This document shows positions 17,890 to 25,962 of a stretch of 50,042 nt of DNA, piece by piece. This stretch comes from Burkholderiales bacterium. Its GTDB lineage: Bacteria; Pseudomonadota; Gammaproteobacteria; Burkholderiales; Burkholderiaceae_C. The stretch's first letter is position 1, and each line of letters begins with the position of its first letter. Under the pieces are notes generated by a model. The model was not told the origin of the DNA, ran no database searches, and saw nothing but the letters and a program-made list of their open reading frames with translations. Both the position numbers and the translations under genes were made by a program. The DNA lies in contig JADJCH010000031.1 of the NCBI GenBank assembly GCA_016703325.1, positions 1-50,042 on the forward strand, written 5' to 3'.

Positions 17890-19197
17890 TCAGGTTGACG
17901 CGCCGGCTCCCATTCCGGGGCCCAGCACCACCGGCTGGCCGCCGATGCCGTGAACCGGGCTGCTGCGGTGATCGAAGGCCTGCGCCACGTTTGCGGCCAC
18001 CATGTCGGCGGTGACGGCCGACAGGGTCCAGCCCAGGTGGCCATGTCCGGTGTTGTAGAACACGCCGGGCGAGCGACCGCGGCCGACGCGGGGCATCATG
18101 TTGGGCATCATCGGACGCAGGCCGGCCCAGGGCTGCACAGCGCGGGTGTCCACACCGGGGAAGCACTGGCGCACCCAGTCCACCAGCGGGCGGATGCGGT
18201 CGGCCCGGATGTTGCGGTTTTCGCCGGCAAACTCTGCCGTGCCCGCCACGCGGAAGCGATCCGGCCCGAGGCGACTGGTGACGATCTTGGTTTCGTCATC
18301 GAGCAGGCTGACCTGCGGCGCAGCGGCGCGGCTGGCCTCGTCGTTCAACTGCACGGTGATGGAGTAGCCCTTGACCGGGTAGATGTTGACCCGGTCGCCC
18401 AACTGCGCGGCAAAGGCCCGGCTGGCCACACCGGCGCAGACCACCACGGCATCGTGGCGACGGCGGGTGAGCAGACCTTCCGCGCCGGTGGAGCTGATGA
18501 AGACGCCCTGCGCATCGCGCTCCAGGCGGCTCACGTCCTGTTCGTACAGGCACATCACGCCGCGCCTTGCCGCGGCCTGCGCGAGGCCGAAGGTGAAGCG
18601 GTGGATGTCTCCGGTGCTGTCGCTGGGGGTGTAGTAGCCGCCGTGGTAACGACCGGCCAGGGTCGGTTCGATGGATTTGATCTCCTCGGGGGTGACCGCT
18701 CGGCGCTCCAGGCCACCGCGGCGCAGCAGCTCCGACACCCGGCCCGCATGGTCGAAGCCGGCCTGGTCGCGGTAGATGTGCAGGATGCCCTGGCGCTTGT
18801 GGTCGAACTGAATGCCTTCGGCCTCGGCCCAGGCGAACAGGTGTTGCCGCGCAGCGATCGCCAGCCGCGCGGTCTCGATGGTGTTGCGCTCGTACTGGGG
18901 CATGGAGGCGATGAACTCCGTAAACCACGACAGCTTGTGCCAGCTGGGCATCGGCGACACCAGCAGCGGAGCGTCGGCGCGCAGCATCCACTTCAGCCCC
19001 TTGAGCACGGTGGACGGCAGGTTCCAGACCTCCGCATTGGAGGCGGAGAGCTGTCCGCCGTTGGCGAAGGAGGTCTCCATGGCGGCATAGCGGTGCCGCT
19101 CGTACAGGGTCACTTCAAAGCCGCGCAGACTGAGGGCGTAGGCCGTGGTGACGCCGGTGATGCCGCCGCCGAGAACGGCGATGTGAGGGGTCTTCAT
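17890..19197 (-). CDS. dadA: DadA-type FAD-dependent D-amino acid dehydrogenase, glycine-riboswitch controlled
   Basis: A 435-residue flavoprotein of the DAO/DadA family. The N-terminal dinucleotide fold is IAVLGGGITGVTTAYALSLR at residues 6-25, followed by the acidic strand end LYERH. DadA text includes SFANGGQLSASNAEVW, GILHIY, YTPSDSTGDIHRFT, INIYPVKGYSIT-like INIY/VNIYPVKGYSI, AGLRPMMPN and NTGHGHLGWTLS. DadA oxidises D-amino acids to 2-oxo acids and ammonia at the inner face of the membrane, passing electrons to quinone. The ATG at 19197 is preceded by GGAG. The leader carries a tandem glycine riboswitch, which suggests that glycine, or a compound metabolised with it, is the relevant substrate in vivo. 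No alanine racemase (dadX) gene is adjacent. Confidence 0.9.
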   Translation of the reverse strand: MKTPHIAVLGGGITGVTTAYALSLRGFEVTLYERHRYAAMETSFANGGQLSASNAEVWNLPSTVLKGLKWMLRADAPLLVSPMPSWHKLSWFTEFIASMPQYERNTIETARLAIAARQHLFAWAEAEGIQFDHKRQGILHIYRDQAGFDHAGRVSELLRRGGLERRAVTPEEIKSIEPTLAGRYHGGYYTPSDSTGDIHRFTFGLAQAAARRGVMCLYEQDVSRLERDAQGVFISSTGAEGLLTRRRHDAVVVCAGVASRAFAAQLGDRVNIYPVKGYSITVQLNDEASRAAAPQVSLLDDETKIVTSRLGPDRFRVAGTAEFAGENRNIRADRIRPLVDWVRQCFPGVDTRAVQPWAGLRPMMPNMMPRVGRGRSPGVFYNTGHGHLGWTLSAVTADMVAANVAQAFDHRSSPVHGIGGQPVVLGPGMGAGAST

Positions 19198-19258
19198 CTC
19201 AGGAACTCCAGACGTCAGAGGGTTGGAGACCGCGGCACGACCACCGTGCATCGATCAC

Positions 19259-19482
19259 CCCCTCTGTGCTGAACCTGAGAGATTCACGCTGCAGTCCCGA
19301 GCGGGCACTCGGGCGGTTGCGGGCGCTTGCTCCTTCGGTGCGAGCCGATGGACGTGTACATCGGTCGCTCTTCAGAGTCGCTGCGTGGGGCCGGTCCGTT
19401 GGCCTGAGAGATTCCGGGGCGGTTGCTCCTTCGGCGCCGACCGTGGCCTTGCGGCCATGGTGCGGACTCTCCCGATCCCACG
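19259..19482 (-). promoter_or_regulatory. Tandem glycine riboswitch in the dadA leader
   Basis: Read on the minus strand, two aptamers follow one another. Aptamer 1 has GGGAGAGTCCGC, then GCGCCGAAGGAGCAA, then GGAATCTCTCAGGC. Aptamer 2 has GACTCTGAAGAGCG, then GCACCGAAGGAGCAA, then GTGAATCTCTCAGG. Both CCGAAGGAGCAA cores and both AATCTCTCAGG ends are the conserved glycine-binding elements, and the tandem order with a short linker is the classic form. The 3' end lies about 60 bases before the dadA start, leaving room for an expression platform near the ribosome binding site. No T-run terminator is evident, so control may be at translation. Confidence 0.93.
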
Positions 19483-19648
19483 TCAACCTGCGAGCCCGAT
19501 TGGGCCGCTGCGGGTTGTTGCTGGTGCGATGATACCGTTGAAACGTCTGCAGCGTGCCGCCGGCCGGTCAACCGCAGGTGTCCGGGCCTGGCCGGCCCTG
19601 GCACAGCGCTACGATGCCGAACCCACAGCACCTGGAACGGAACTCCGC

Positions 19649-19696
19649 ATGAAAGCCATCTGGAACGGCGTCACCATCGCCGAAAGTGACGACGTC
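19649..19696 (+). pseudogene. Truncated start of a DUF427 gene
   Basis: From the ATG at 19649 the frame reads MKAIWNGVTIAESDD, the characteristic N-terminus of DUF427 proteins, which normally run on with TVVVEGNHYFP. After these 15 residues the similarity ends abruptly at the last base before the mtfA stop codon (19698, opposite strand); the remaining 32 codons of the frame are antisense to mtfA. GGAA lies upstream of the ATG. The simplest reading is a deletion that fused the first codons of a DUF427 gene to the 3' end of mtfA. The rest of 19198-19648 holds only the riboswitch and promoters. Confidence 0.65.
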
Positions 19697-19697
19697 C

Positions 19698-20477
19698 TCA
19701 GGGAGCCCAGCGCGCCGGATCCTGGCCGAAGTAGTCGCGCAGCAGGTCGTACAGATCGGGATGAAAGTGGCGGAGCTCCCCAGGAGCGGTGAAGAAGGCC
19801 TCCGCACTGACCGGAAAGAACTCCTCCAGGCCCTGGGCGGCGTAGGGGTCGAGGTAAGTGGCATCGCCGGCCTCGAGCTGGTTGCACAGGCGCTCGAACT
19901 CGCGTTGCATCACCTGCTCCCAGCGCCGCGCTGCGGCGAGGTCGCGCTGCGGTGGGTGTCCATCTGCCACGCCGTTGCGCTGGTCGATGACATGCACAAA
20001 CTCGTGGATGACGACGTTGTAGCCGTCTTCGGGATGTTCGCCGGCCGCCTGCACGTCCTGCCAGGACAGCATCACCGGGCCACCGTGGACCGCTTCGCCG
20101 GCCAGGGTCTCCTCGAACTGGTGCACCACACCGTCCTCGTCGGTCCAGGTGCGTTCGACCTGCACCTCCTGCGGATGCAGCACGATGCCGACGAAGCCGT
20201 CGTACCAGTCCAGCCCCAGCTGCAGCACCGGGACACAGGCCTGCGCGGCGATGGCCACCGCCATGTCGTCGCGCAGCTCCAGGCCACCCGCTGCGCTGAA
20301 CTCCTTGCGGTCCAGAAACAGGGCGGTCATCTCGCGCAGGCGTTGCAGCTCGTGCATCGGCCGGCGGCGCAGGAAGGGGTAGCGCCGCAGGGTGTCGAGC
20401 CAGAGGTCGTCCGGCACCGCGCGGCGCTCCAGCGCACGCTGCTGGCGCCAGCCTCGCCACCAGTCGGTCAGCTTCAT
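19698..20477 (-). CDS. mtfA: MtfA/M90 family zinc metallopeptidase
   Basis: A 259-residue protein matching the Mlc titration factor A family. The zinc-binding HEFVH is at residues 158-162, preceded by GYNVVI and followed by VIDQRNGVADG. The upstream text RYPFLRRRPMHELQRLRE and LSWQDVQAAGE is also typical. In E. coli MtfA binds and inactivates the glucose repressor Mlc and has aminopeptidase activity; no Mlc gene is seen here, so the target is unknown. Its ATG overlaps the lpxH stop by 4 bases (ATGA), making it the last gene of the envelope operon. Its stop codon lies at the junction with the DUF427 remnant, so the natural C-terminus may have been altered. Confidence 0.9.
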   Translation of the reverse strand: MKLTDWWRGWRQQRALERRAVPDDLWLDTLRRYPFLRRRPMHELQRLREMTALFLDRKEFSAAGGLELRDDMAVAIAAQACVPVLQLGLDWYDGFVGIVLHPQEVQVERTWTDEDGVVHQFEETLAGEAVHGGPVMLSWQDVQAAGEHPEDGYNVVIHEFVHVIDQRNGVADGHPPQRDLAAARRWEQVMQREFERLCNQLEAGDATYLDPYAAQGLEEFFPVSAEAFFTAPGELRHFHPDLYDLLRDYFGQDPARWAP

Positions 20478-21310
20478 CGCGCCGCCGCGGCGGCAGGAGC
20501 GGCGGTTTGTACAACCAGTCGCTGCAGCCCGGCGTCGCTCAGTCGCAGCAGGTCGCCGCGCGGGGTGGGGCCATCGAAGTCCCAGTCGGACAGCACCCAG
20601 CGGACCTGCCCGGGGGCCAGTTCGTCGCAGCCCGGTTGGTGGGTGTGGCCATGCACCAGGGTGGCGGTGCCCGCTTGCTGCAACAGGCGCAGCATTTCGT
20701 GGCGGTCCAGATCGGCGTAGCCGTCCGGGCCGACCTCGCCCTTGCGGGATTCGCTGGCCTCGCGCAGGCCCCGCGCGATGGCGCGGCGCTGGGTGAGTGG
20801 CCGGGCCAGGAAGGCCTGTTGCCAGGCGCTGCTGCGCACTTCGCGGCGGAAGGCCTGGTAGGCGCTGTCGTCCAGGCACTGGGCATCGCCGTGGACGAGC
20901 AGCAGGGACTGGCGGCCCAGTTCCAGGCGGACCGATTCAGGCAGTGCCAGCACGCCGGTGGCCGAAAGGAAGCGGGGGCCGACCAGGAAGTCCCGATTGC
21001 CGGCCAGGAAGGCGATGGGCAGCCGCTGTGCCGCCGTCCCCAGCAGGTGCAGCATCTGCCGCTCGAAGCTGCCGGGTTCGTCCAGGCCGTCGTCGCCCAC
21101 CCAGACCTCGAACAGGTCGCCGAGGATGAGCACCGCATCGGCCGTTGTGGTGGCCAGGTGCTGCGCCAGCGCGTGCGCCGTGTGGGGTGTGGCAGGGCTC
21201 AGGTGCAGGTCCGACAGCAGGTCCACCTGTTGCCAGCCCTGCGAGCAGCGCAGCACCGGGCCGTTGGCCGAGTCCTGCAGCTGCCAGGTGCTCTCCACCA
21301 GAGCGATCAC
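20474..21310 (-). CDS. lpxH: UDP-2,3-diacylglucosamine diphosphatase
   Basis: A 278-residue metallophosphoesterase that hydrolyses UDP-2,3-diacylglucosamine to lipid X in lipid A synthesis, at the cytoplasmic face of the membrane. Motifs in order: LLSDLHLS, LILGDLFEVWVGDD, FLAGNRDFLVG, LLVHGDAQCLDD, and the C-terminal LVHGHTHQPG. These supply the usual Asp/His/Asn metal ligands. The start is the GTG at 21310, which overlaps the ppiB stop (GTGA); there is no ATG in a suitable place. It carries about 20 additional residues before the phosphoesterase core. It is translationally coupled to ppiB upstream and mtfA downstream. Confidence 0.94.
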   Translation of the reverse strand: MIALVESTWQLQDSANGPVLRCSQGWQQVDLLSDLHLSPATPHTAHALAQHLATTTADAVLILGDLFEVWVGDDGLDEPGSFERQMLHLLGTAAQRLPIAFLAGNRDFLVGPRFLSATGVLALPESVRLELGRQSLLLVHGDAQCLDDSAYQAFRREVRSSAWQQAFLARPLTQRRAIARGLREASESRKGEVGPDGYADLDRHEMLRLLQQAGTATLVHGHTHQPGCDELAPGQVRWVLSDWDFDGPTPRGDLLRLSDAGLQRLVVQTAAPAAAAAR

Positions 21311-21813
21311 TCCACCACAACGGCGCGCTGGATCACCACGTCTTCCAGCGGCACGTCGTCGTGGAAGCCGCTGCGGCCGGTGCGCACCTTCTCGATCTGG
21401 TCCACCACCTCGGTGCCCGACACCACCTTGCCGAACACCGCGTAGCCCCATCCGGACGGTGTGGGTGAGCTGAAGTTGAGGAAGTCGTTGTTGACGGTGT
21501 TGATGAAGAACTGCGCCGTGGCCGAGTGCGGTGCGTTGGTGCGCGCCATCGCCAGGGTGTACTTGTCGTTCTTCAGGCCGTTGTTGGCTTCGTTCTGGAT
21601 CGCAGCGAGCGTGGACTTCTGTTTCATGCCCGGCTCCATGCCGCCGCCCTGGACCATGAAGCCCTTGATGACGCGGTGGAAGACGGTGCCGTCGTAGTGG
21701 CCGCTCTTGACGTACTCCAGGAAGTTGGCGGCCGACAGGGGCGCGCGTTCATCGTTGAGTTCGATGCGGATCACACCGTGGTTGGTGTGCAGATCAACTT
21801 GGGGGGCTGCCAT
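21307..21813 (-). CDS. ppiB: Cytoplasmic peptidyl-prolyl cis-trans isomerase, cyclophilin B type
   Basis: A 168-residue cyclophilin without signal peptide. It carries the catalytic FHRVIKGFMVQGG, ATAQFFINTVNN and GYAVFGKVVSG, all typical of bacterial PpiB. It catalyses proline isomerisation during protein folding in the cytoplasm. The ATG at 21813 follows GGAG and is only one base after the stop of the preceding ppiA gene. The adjacent ppiA paralogue shares the same motifs, so the two arose by gene duplication and diverged in localisation. Confidence 0.95.
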   Translation of the reverse strand: MAAPQVDLHTNHGVIRIELNDERAPLSAANFLEYVKSGHYDGTVFHRVIKGFMVQGGGMEPGMKQKSTLAAIQNEANNGLKNDKYTLAMARTNAPHSATAQFFINTVNNDFLNFSSPTPSGWGYAVFGKVVSGTEVVDQIEKVRTGRSGFHDDVPLEDVVIQRAVVVE

Positions 21814-21814
21814 G

Positions 21815-22384
21815 TCATTTCTCCAGGGTGGCTTTGAGGATGGTGACCGGCTCGGCCGGCACGTTCTGATGCCCGCCGCGGTTGCCGGTGGGCACGGCCT
21901 TGATCTTGTCGACCACGTCCATGCCGGTGACCACCTTGCCGAACACCGCATAACCGTGGCGGTCCGGGGAGTTCGGCTGGTCGAGGAAGGGATTGTCCTT
22001 CACGTTGATGAAGAACTGAGCGGTGGCCGAGTCCGGGATCATCGTGCGGGCCATCGCGATGCTGCCGCGCACATTGGACAGGCCGTTGCGGCTTTCCAGC
22101 GCGATCGGGCTGCGGGTGGGCTTTTCGTTCATGGAGGCATCCATGCCACCGCCCTGGATCATGAAGTTGGGGATCACGCGGTGGAACACGGTGCCGTTGT
22201 AGTGGCCGGCCTTGACGTACTCGACGAAGTTGGCCACCGTCTTCGGCGCCTTGGCGGCGTCCAGCTCCACCACGATGTCGCCCATCGATGTGGCCAGCTT
22301 CACCTTCTGGGCCCAGGCGCCCCCGGCCAGGGTGCTGCCGAGGCCCAGAACCACCGCAGCCAGGCCGAGCGTGACTTTTCTCAT
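21815..22384 (-). CDS. ppiA: Periplasmic peptidyl-prolyl cis-trans isomerase, cyclophilin A type
   Basis: A 189-residue cyclophilin with an N-terminal signal peptide (core VTLGLAAVVLGLGSTLAGG, cleavage after AWA at about residue 25), so it should act in the periplasm. Catalytic text FHRVIPNFMIQGGGMD, ATAQFFINVKDN and GYAVFGKVVTG is present. The ATG at 22384 overlaps the stop of the L,D-transpeptidase gene (ATGA), and its own stop is followed after one base by ppiB. The pairing with a wall-modifying enzyme suggests a role in folding envelope proteins. Confidence 0.94.
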   Translation of the reverse strand: MRKVTLGLAAVVLGLGSTLAGGAWAQKVKLATSMGDIVVELDAAKAPKTVANFVEYVKAGHYNGTVFHRVIPNFMIQGGGMDASMNEKPTRSPIALESRNGLSNVRGSIAMARTMIPDSATAQFFINVKDNPFLDQPNSPDRHGYAVFGKVVTGMDVVDKIKAVPTGNRGGHQNVPAEPVTILKATLEK

Positions 22385-24336
22385 TCGGAGACTCCTTCTG
22401 AAAAGATCTTCCATTGTCCACTGTCATGGGCCCAGTACTGGCGGCGGCGCAGGCTTCGCCCGGGCTGGGTGCTGTCGATTTCAGGAAACTCGACGAACAG
22501 GGCGTCACCCTGTTCCTGCCAGCTCAGCACCGTGGGTTCACCCACCTGCCGACGTGTCAGGCGGCCGTCGGAGGCCTCCCGCGAGAGCTTCTGCAGCCAG
22601 CCGGTGAGGTTGACCTCGCCGTTGTCGAACTGCCGCGCGTAGAGACCGGCCAGGCGCCGGAGGTCGCCTTGGGCCCGCAGGCTCTGCCATTTGCCGAGAA
22701 GCTCACGCACGAACTGGCGGTCGCTGCCGAGGCTCTGTGCTGCGACCCAGTCGATGTGCCGGGCGATCAGCACCGGCGTGCGGCGGGGTTGCAGCTCGCG
22801 CAGCAGCATGCGCATGTCGTCGTTGGCCAGCACCACGCAGCCGTTGGTGGAGCGCGGTGCGCGGGCGTACTCCCGCGACGGGGTGCCATGCAGCCAGATG
22901 TTGGCCCCGGTGCGACCGAGTCGGCGGTCGTGTTCGTTGGGGAAGTTGATCGGCAGGGCGCCCGGTCCGTAGAAGTCGCCCACCTGCTTGCCCTCCAGGC
23001 GGCTGGTGATCCAGTACACCCCCAGCGGGGTGCGCTGGTCCCCCTCGCTGCGTTTGCCGGTGCCCAGGCTGCCCAGCGAAACATAGTGCGAGCTGCGCAC
23101 CTGCAGTCGGCCGGCACCGCTGCGCTCGAGCAGATACAGGCGCGAGCGGGAGGTGTCCACCGCCACGGCCAGGGTCACGTCGGGTGGCAGGTCCAGCAGC
23201 TGGCGGGGCACGGTTCCGGGCGGCGGCGGCGAGCGCAGGGCCTCCAGTCGGGTGAGGGCCTGGCTGCGCAGGCGCTGGGCGCTTTCGACCGATACCGGAA
23301 GACCTGCGGCAGAGGCGGGCGTGGCCGGCGCATCCAGCAGGCCCGCGGTGGCCAGCAGCAGGTCACCGTGCAGTTGCTGTACCAACTGGAAGTTCGGCAG
23401 GTCGCGCGCCAGCTCCTGTGCCCGTGGTAGGGCCAGGTCCAGCCGCCCCTTGCCGATGTCCCGGTAGATGCCGATGAGGCGTTCTTCCGGTGCGGCCGGC
23501 GTGGGCTGGCGGGGCTCCTCCCTCAGCGTGGCCTGGGGCTGGGTGTCCGGCGTGGGATTCATCGTGCCGGCCGGCCGGCGCGCCGCCCAGGCGCCTCCGA
23601 CGGCTACCACCGCCAGCAGGGCGCCAGTGAGGATCCATCCCAGGTGGCGACCACCCTGGCCAGTGGACCCACCAGGACCCGGCTCCAGACTGGCACTGGC
23701 CTGCGGGAGGGCAGAGGCCGGTTCGAGCGGCGATGCAGTGGTGTCGGAGGCAGAGGAGCCAGAGGAGGCAACCGCCGCCGCCGGCTCGGCAGGTGCATGG
23801 GGTGCAGCGGGGGCAGGAGGCATCGGCATGTCGACCAGCTCCAGAGGCAGGGGGTTGAGGCTGTCGGAGGCTGGCGCAGCTGTGGGCAACAGATCGGCCC
23901 GGGCATAGGCCTGGCGGGCCAGCTCGGCAGTAAGACGTTGCCACTGGGCGAACACCGTGGCATAGGTCGGGTCACTGCGCAGGGCCTGCTCCAGGGTGGC
24001 TCGGGCCTGTGGCAGGTCGCCCCGCCGAGCCTGGAGGACGGCCAGGTTGACGCGCGGCTCTGGCCGCTGCGGCCACTGTTCAGCGAGGCGGGCGAATGCC
24101 TCCATCGCCAGGTCGTTCTTGCCGGTGCGCGCAAGTTCCATGGCCTGTGGCCAGGTGGTCTGGGGCGCCGAGCCTGCGGCGGGCGATGCTGCGGGCTGTG
24201 AGGCGGACGCCAACCCCGTTGTCGCTGCCTGCGCCGCTGCGGCCTGTGCCGAAGCCGACAAGGGATGCAGCACAAGGATCGCGGCGATCAGGGGCCGCAG
24301 CAGGGCAGGCCTGCGGGGCCATTGCGGGAGTTTCAC
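22381..24336 (-). CDS. L,D-transpeptidase (YkuD domain) with TPR-like region and central membrane segment
   Basis: A 651-residue protein from a GTG at 24336, chosen because a signal-like segment follows at once (RPLIAAILVLHPLSASA); the frame is open further upstream but covers the divergent cysS promoter region. An N-terminal part with a TPR-like helix pair (VNLAVLQARRGDLPQARATL) is followed by a Pro/Ala/Ser linker and a membrane segment near residues 230-250. The YkuD domain lies at about 387-512, with His483 in LHGTP and the catalytic Cys500 in STNGCVVL. A C-terminal NTF2-like domain ends QYWAHDSGQWKIF. It cross-links peptidoglycan or attaches proteins to it in the periplasm. First gene of the ldt-ppiA-ppiB-lpxH-mtfA operon. 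Confidence 0.9.
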   Translation of the reverse strand: MKLPQWPRRPALLRPLIAAILVLHPLSASAQAAAAQAATTGLASASQPAASPAAGSAPQTTWPQAMELARTGKNDLAMEAFARLAEQWPQRPEPRVNLAVLQARRGDLPQARATLEQALRSDPTYATVFAQWQRLTAELARQAYARADLLPTAAPASDSLNPLPLELVDMPMPPAPAAPHAPAEPAAAVASSGSSASDTTASPLEPASALPQASASLEPGPGGSTGQGGRHLGWILTGALLAVVAVGGAWAARRPAGTMNPTPDTQPQATLREEPRQPTPAAPEERLIGIYRDIGKGRLDLALPRAQELARDLPNFQLVQQLHGDLLLATAGLLDAPATPASAAGLPVSVESAQRLRSQALTRLEALRSPPPPGTVPRQLLDLPPDVTLAVAVDTSRSRLYLLERSGAGRLQVRSSHYVSLGSLGTGKRSEGDQRTPLGVYWITSRLEGKQVGDFYGPGALPINFPNEHDRRLGRTGANIWLHGTPSREYARAPRSTNGCVVLANDDMRMLLRELQPRRTPVLIARHIDWVAAQSLGSDRQFVRELLGKWQSLRAQGDLRRLAGLYARQFDNGEVNLTGWLQKLSREASDGRLTRRQVGEPTVLSWQEQGDALFVEFPEIDSTQPGRSLRRRQYWAHDSGQWKIFSEGVSE

Positions 24337-24574
24337 AGGCGCAAGGTCAGCTGTTCGGGCGGTGGCGGGAAGGGCAGGGGTGATGTGATTTGTCCACCCG
24401 CCATTGTGGGGGGCGTTGGAAGGGGCCGAAGTGTGGCGCCGCCGTATACTGCCTTTCCAGCCCGGGCGGGGGAGGTCATGGGTTTTGTGATGTCTTTCAC
24501 AGACTGTCGGCTTGCCGCAGAGCGCCAAGCGCCGGGGCGGAACCTTCCCTTGTCGACTCAAGAAACTCTCTCGC

Positions 24575-25954
24575 ATGACTCTTCAAGTCCACAACAGCCT
24601 GTCGCGCTCGCTGGAGCCCTTTGCGCCGTCGCAGCCGGCTCACGTGCGCATGTACGTGTGCGGCGTGACGGTGTACGACCGCTGCCACGTCGGCCATGCC
24701 CGCATGATGACTGCGTTTGACCTGATCCACCGCTGGCTGAAGCACAGCGGATATCAGGTGACCTATGTGCGCAACATCACCGACATCGACGACAAGATCA
24801 TCCGCCGAGCGGTGGAACGGGGCATCTCGATCCGTGCGCTCACCGATGAGATGACCCAGGCGATGCACCAGGATCTGGACGCATTGGGCATCGAGCGGCC
24901 CACCCACGAGCCGCGCGCCACCGACTACGTGCCGCAGATGCTGGACATGATCGGTCGGCTGGAGCAGCGTGGCCTAGCCTACCGCAGCGGTTCCGGTGAT
25001 GTGAATTATGCGGTGCGCCGTTTCGAGGGCTACGGCAAGCTCTCCGGCAAGTCGCTGGAGCAGCTGCGTGCGGGCGAACGCGTCGCGGTGGCCGATGCCA
25101 AGGACGATCCGCTGGATTTCGTGCTGTGGAAGTCGGCCAAGGCCGAAGAGCCGGAGGATGCCAAGTACCCTTCTGCCTATGGTGTGGGCCGTCCGGGCTG
25201 GCACATCGAGTGTTCCGCCATGGGGACGGCGCTGCTGGGGGAATCGTTCGACATCCACGGTGGTGGTCTGGACCTGCAGTTCCCGCACCATGAGAACGAG
25301 ATTGCCCAGAGCGAGGGCGCCTGCGGCCAGATCCCGGCGCGGTACTGGCTGCACAACGGCTTCGTCAACATCGACAACGAGAAGATGTCCAAATCGCTGG
25401 GCAACTTCTTCACCATCCGCGATGTGCTGCAGGTCTACGACGGCGAGACGCTGCGCTTCTTCATCGCCCGCGTGCACTATCGCAGCCCGTTGAACTACAG
25501 CGACGCCGGACTGGACGATGCGCGCAATGCCTTGCGCCGCCTCTACGGTGCGCTGGACAGCGTGAGCGCCGCCGAGTGGGCGCTGGACTGGTCGCACCCG
25601 GCCGCGGCGCGCTTCAAGGCCGCCATGGACGACGACTTCAACACCGCGCAGGCGGTGGCGGTGCTGTTCGACCTGGCCGGGGAGGTCCACCGCGGTGGTG
25701 ACGCGCAGACCGCCGGCGTGCTCAAGGCCCTGGGCGGGGTGCTGGGCCTGCTGCAGCAGGAGCCGAGGCGCTTTTTGCAGGGCGGGGCGCCTGCGGGGCT
25801 TTCGGAGGCGGACATCCTGGCGCGCATCGAGGCCCGGGCGCAGGCCAAGCGCAGCAAGGATTTTGCCGAGGCGGACCGCATCCGTGCCGAACTGGCCGAG
25901 CAGGGCATCGTCCTGAAGGACGGTCCGCAAGGCACCACCTGGGTGAAGGCTTGA
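24575..25954 (+). CDS. cysS: Cysteinyl-tRNA synthetase
   Basis: A 459-residue class I synthetase charging tRNA-Cys. The Zn-binding Cys29 lies in YVCGVTVYD, the HIGH-type motif is HVGH at 38-41, RNITDIDDKI follows, then WHIECSAMG and GGGLDLQFPHHENE, and KMSKS appears as KMSKSLGNF. The C-terminal helical domain ends with RSKDFAEADRIRAELAEQGI. Length and motif order are standard. The start is the ATG at 24575; the 238-base gap to the divergent transpeptidase gene should hold both promoters, with a possible -10 TATACT at 24445-24450. The 3' end touches the glycosylase gene. Confidence 0.98.
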   Translation: MTLQVHNSLSRSLEPFAPSQPAHVRMYVCGVTVYDRCHVGHARMMTAFDLIHRWLKHSGYQVTYVRNITDIDDKIIRRAVERGISIRALTDEMTQAMHQDLDALGIERPTHEPRATDYVPQMLDMIGRLEQRGLAYRSGSGDVNYAVRRFEGYGKLSGKSLEQLRAGERVAVADAKDDPLDFVLWKSAKAEEPEDAKYPSAYGVGRPGWHIECSAMGTALLGESFDIHGGGLDLQFPHHENEIAQSEGACGQIPARYWLHNGFVNIDNEKMSKSLGNFFTIRDVLQVYDGETLRFFIARVHYRSPLNYSDAGLDDARNALRRLYGALDSVSAAEWALDWSHPAAARFKAAMDDDFNTAQAVAVLFDLAGEVHRGGDAQTAGVLKALGGVLGLLQQEPRRFLQGGAPAGLSEADILARIEARAQAKRSKDFAEADRIRAELAEQGIVLKDGPQGTTWVKA

Positions 25955-25962
25955 AGGGGCCC

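Noticed and set aside
24337..24576. N-terminal extension of the L,D-transpeptidase into the divergent region
   Set aside because: It would run across the cysS promoter and start codon; a signal peptide follows the GTG at 24336.
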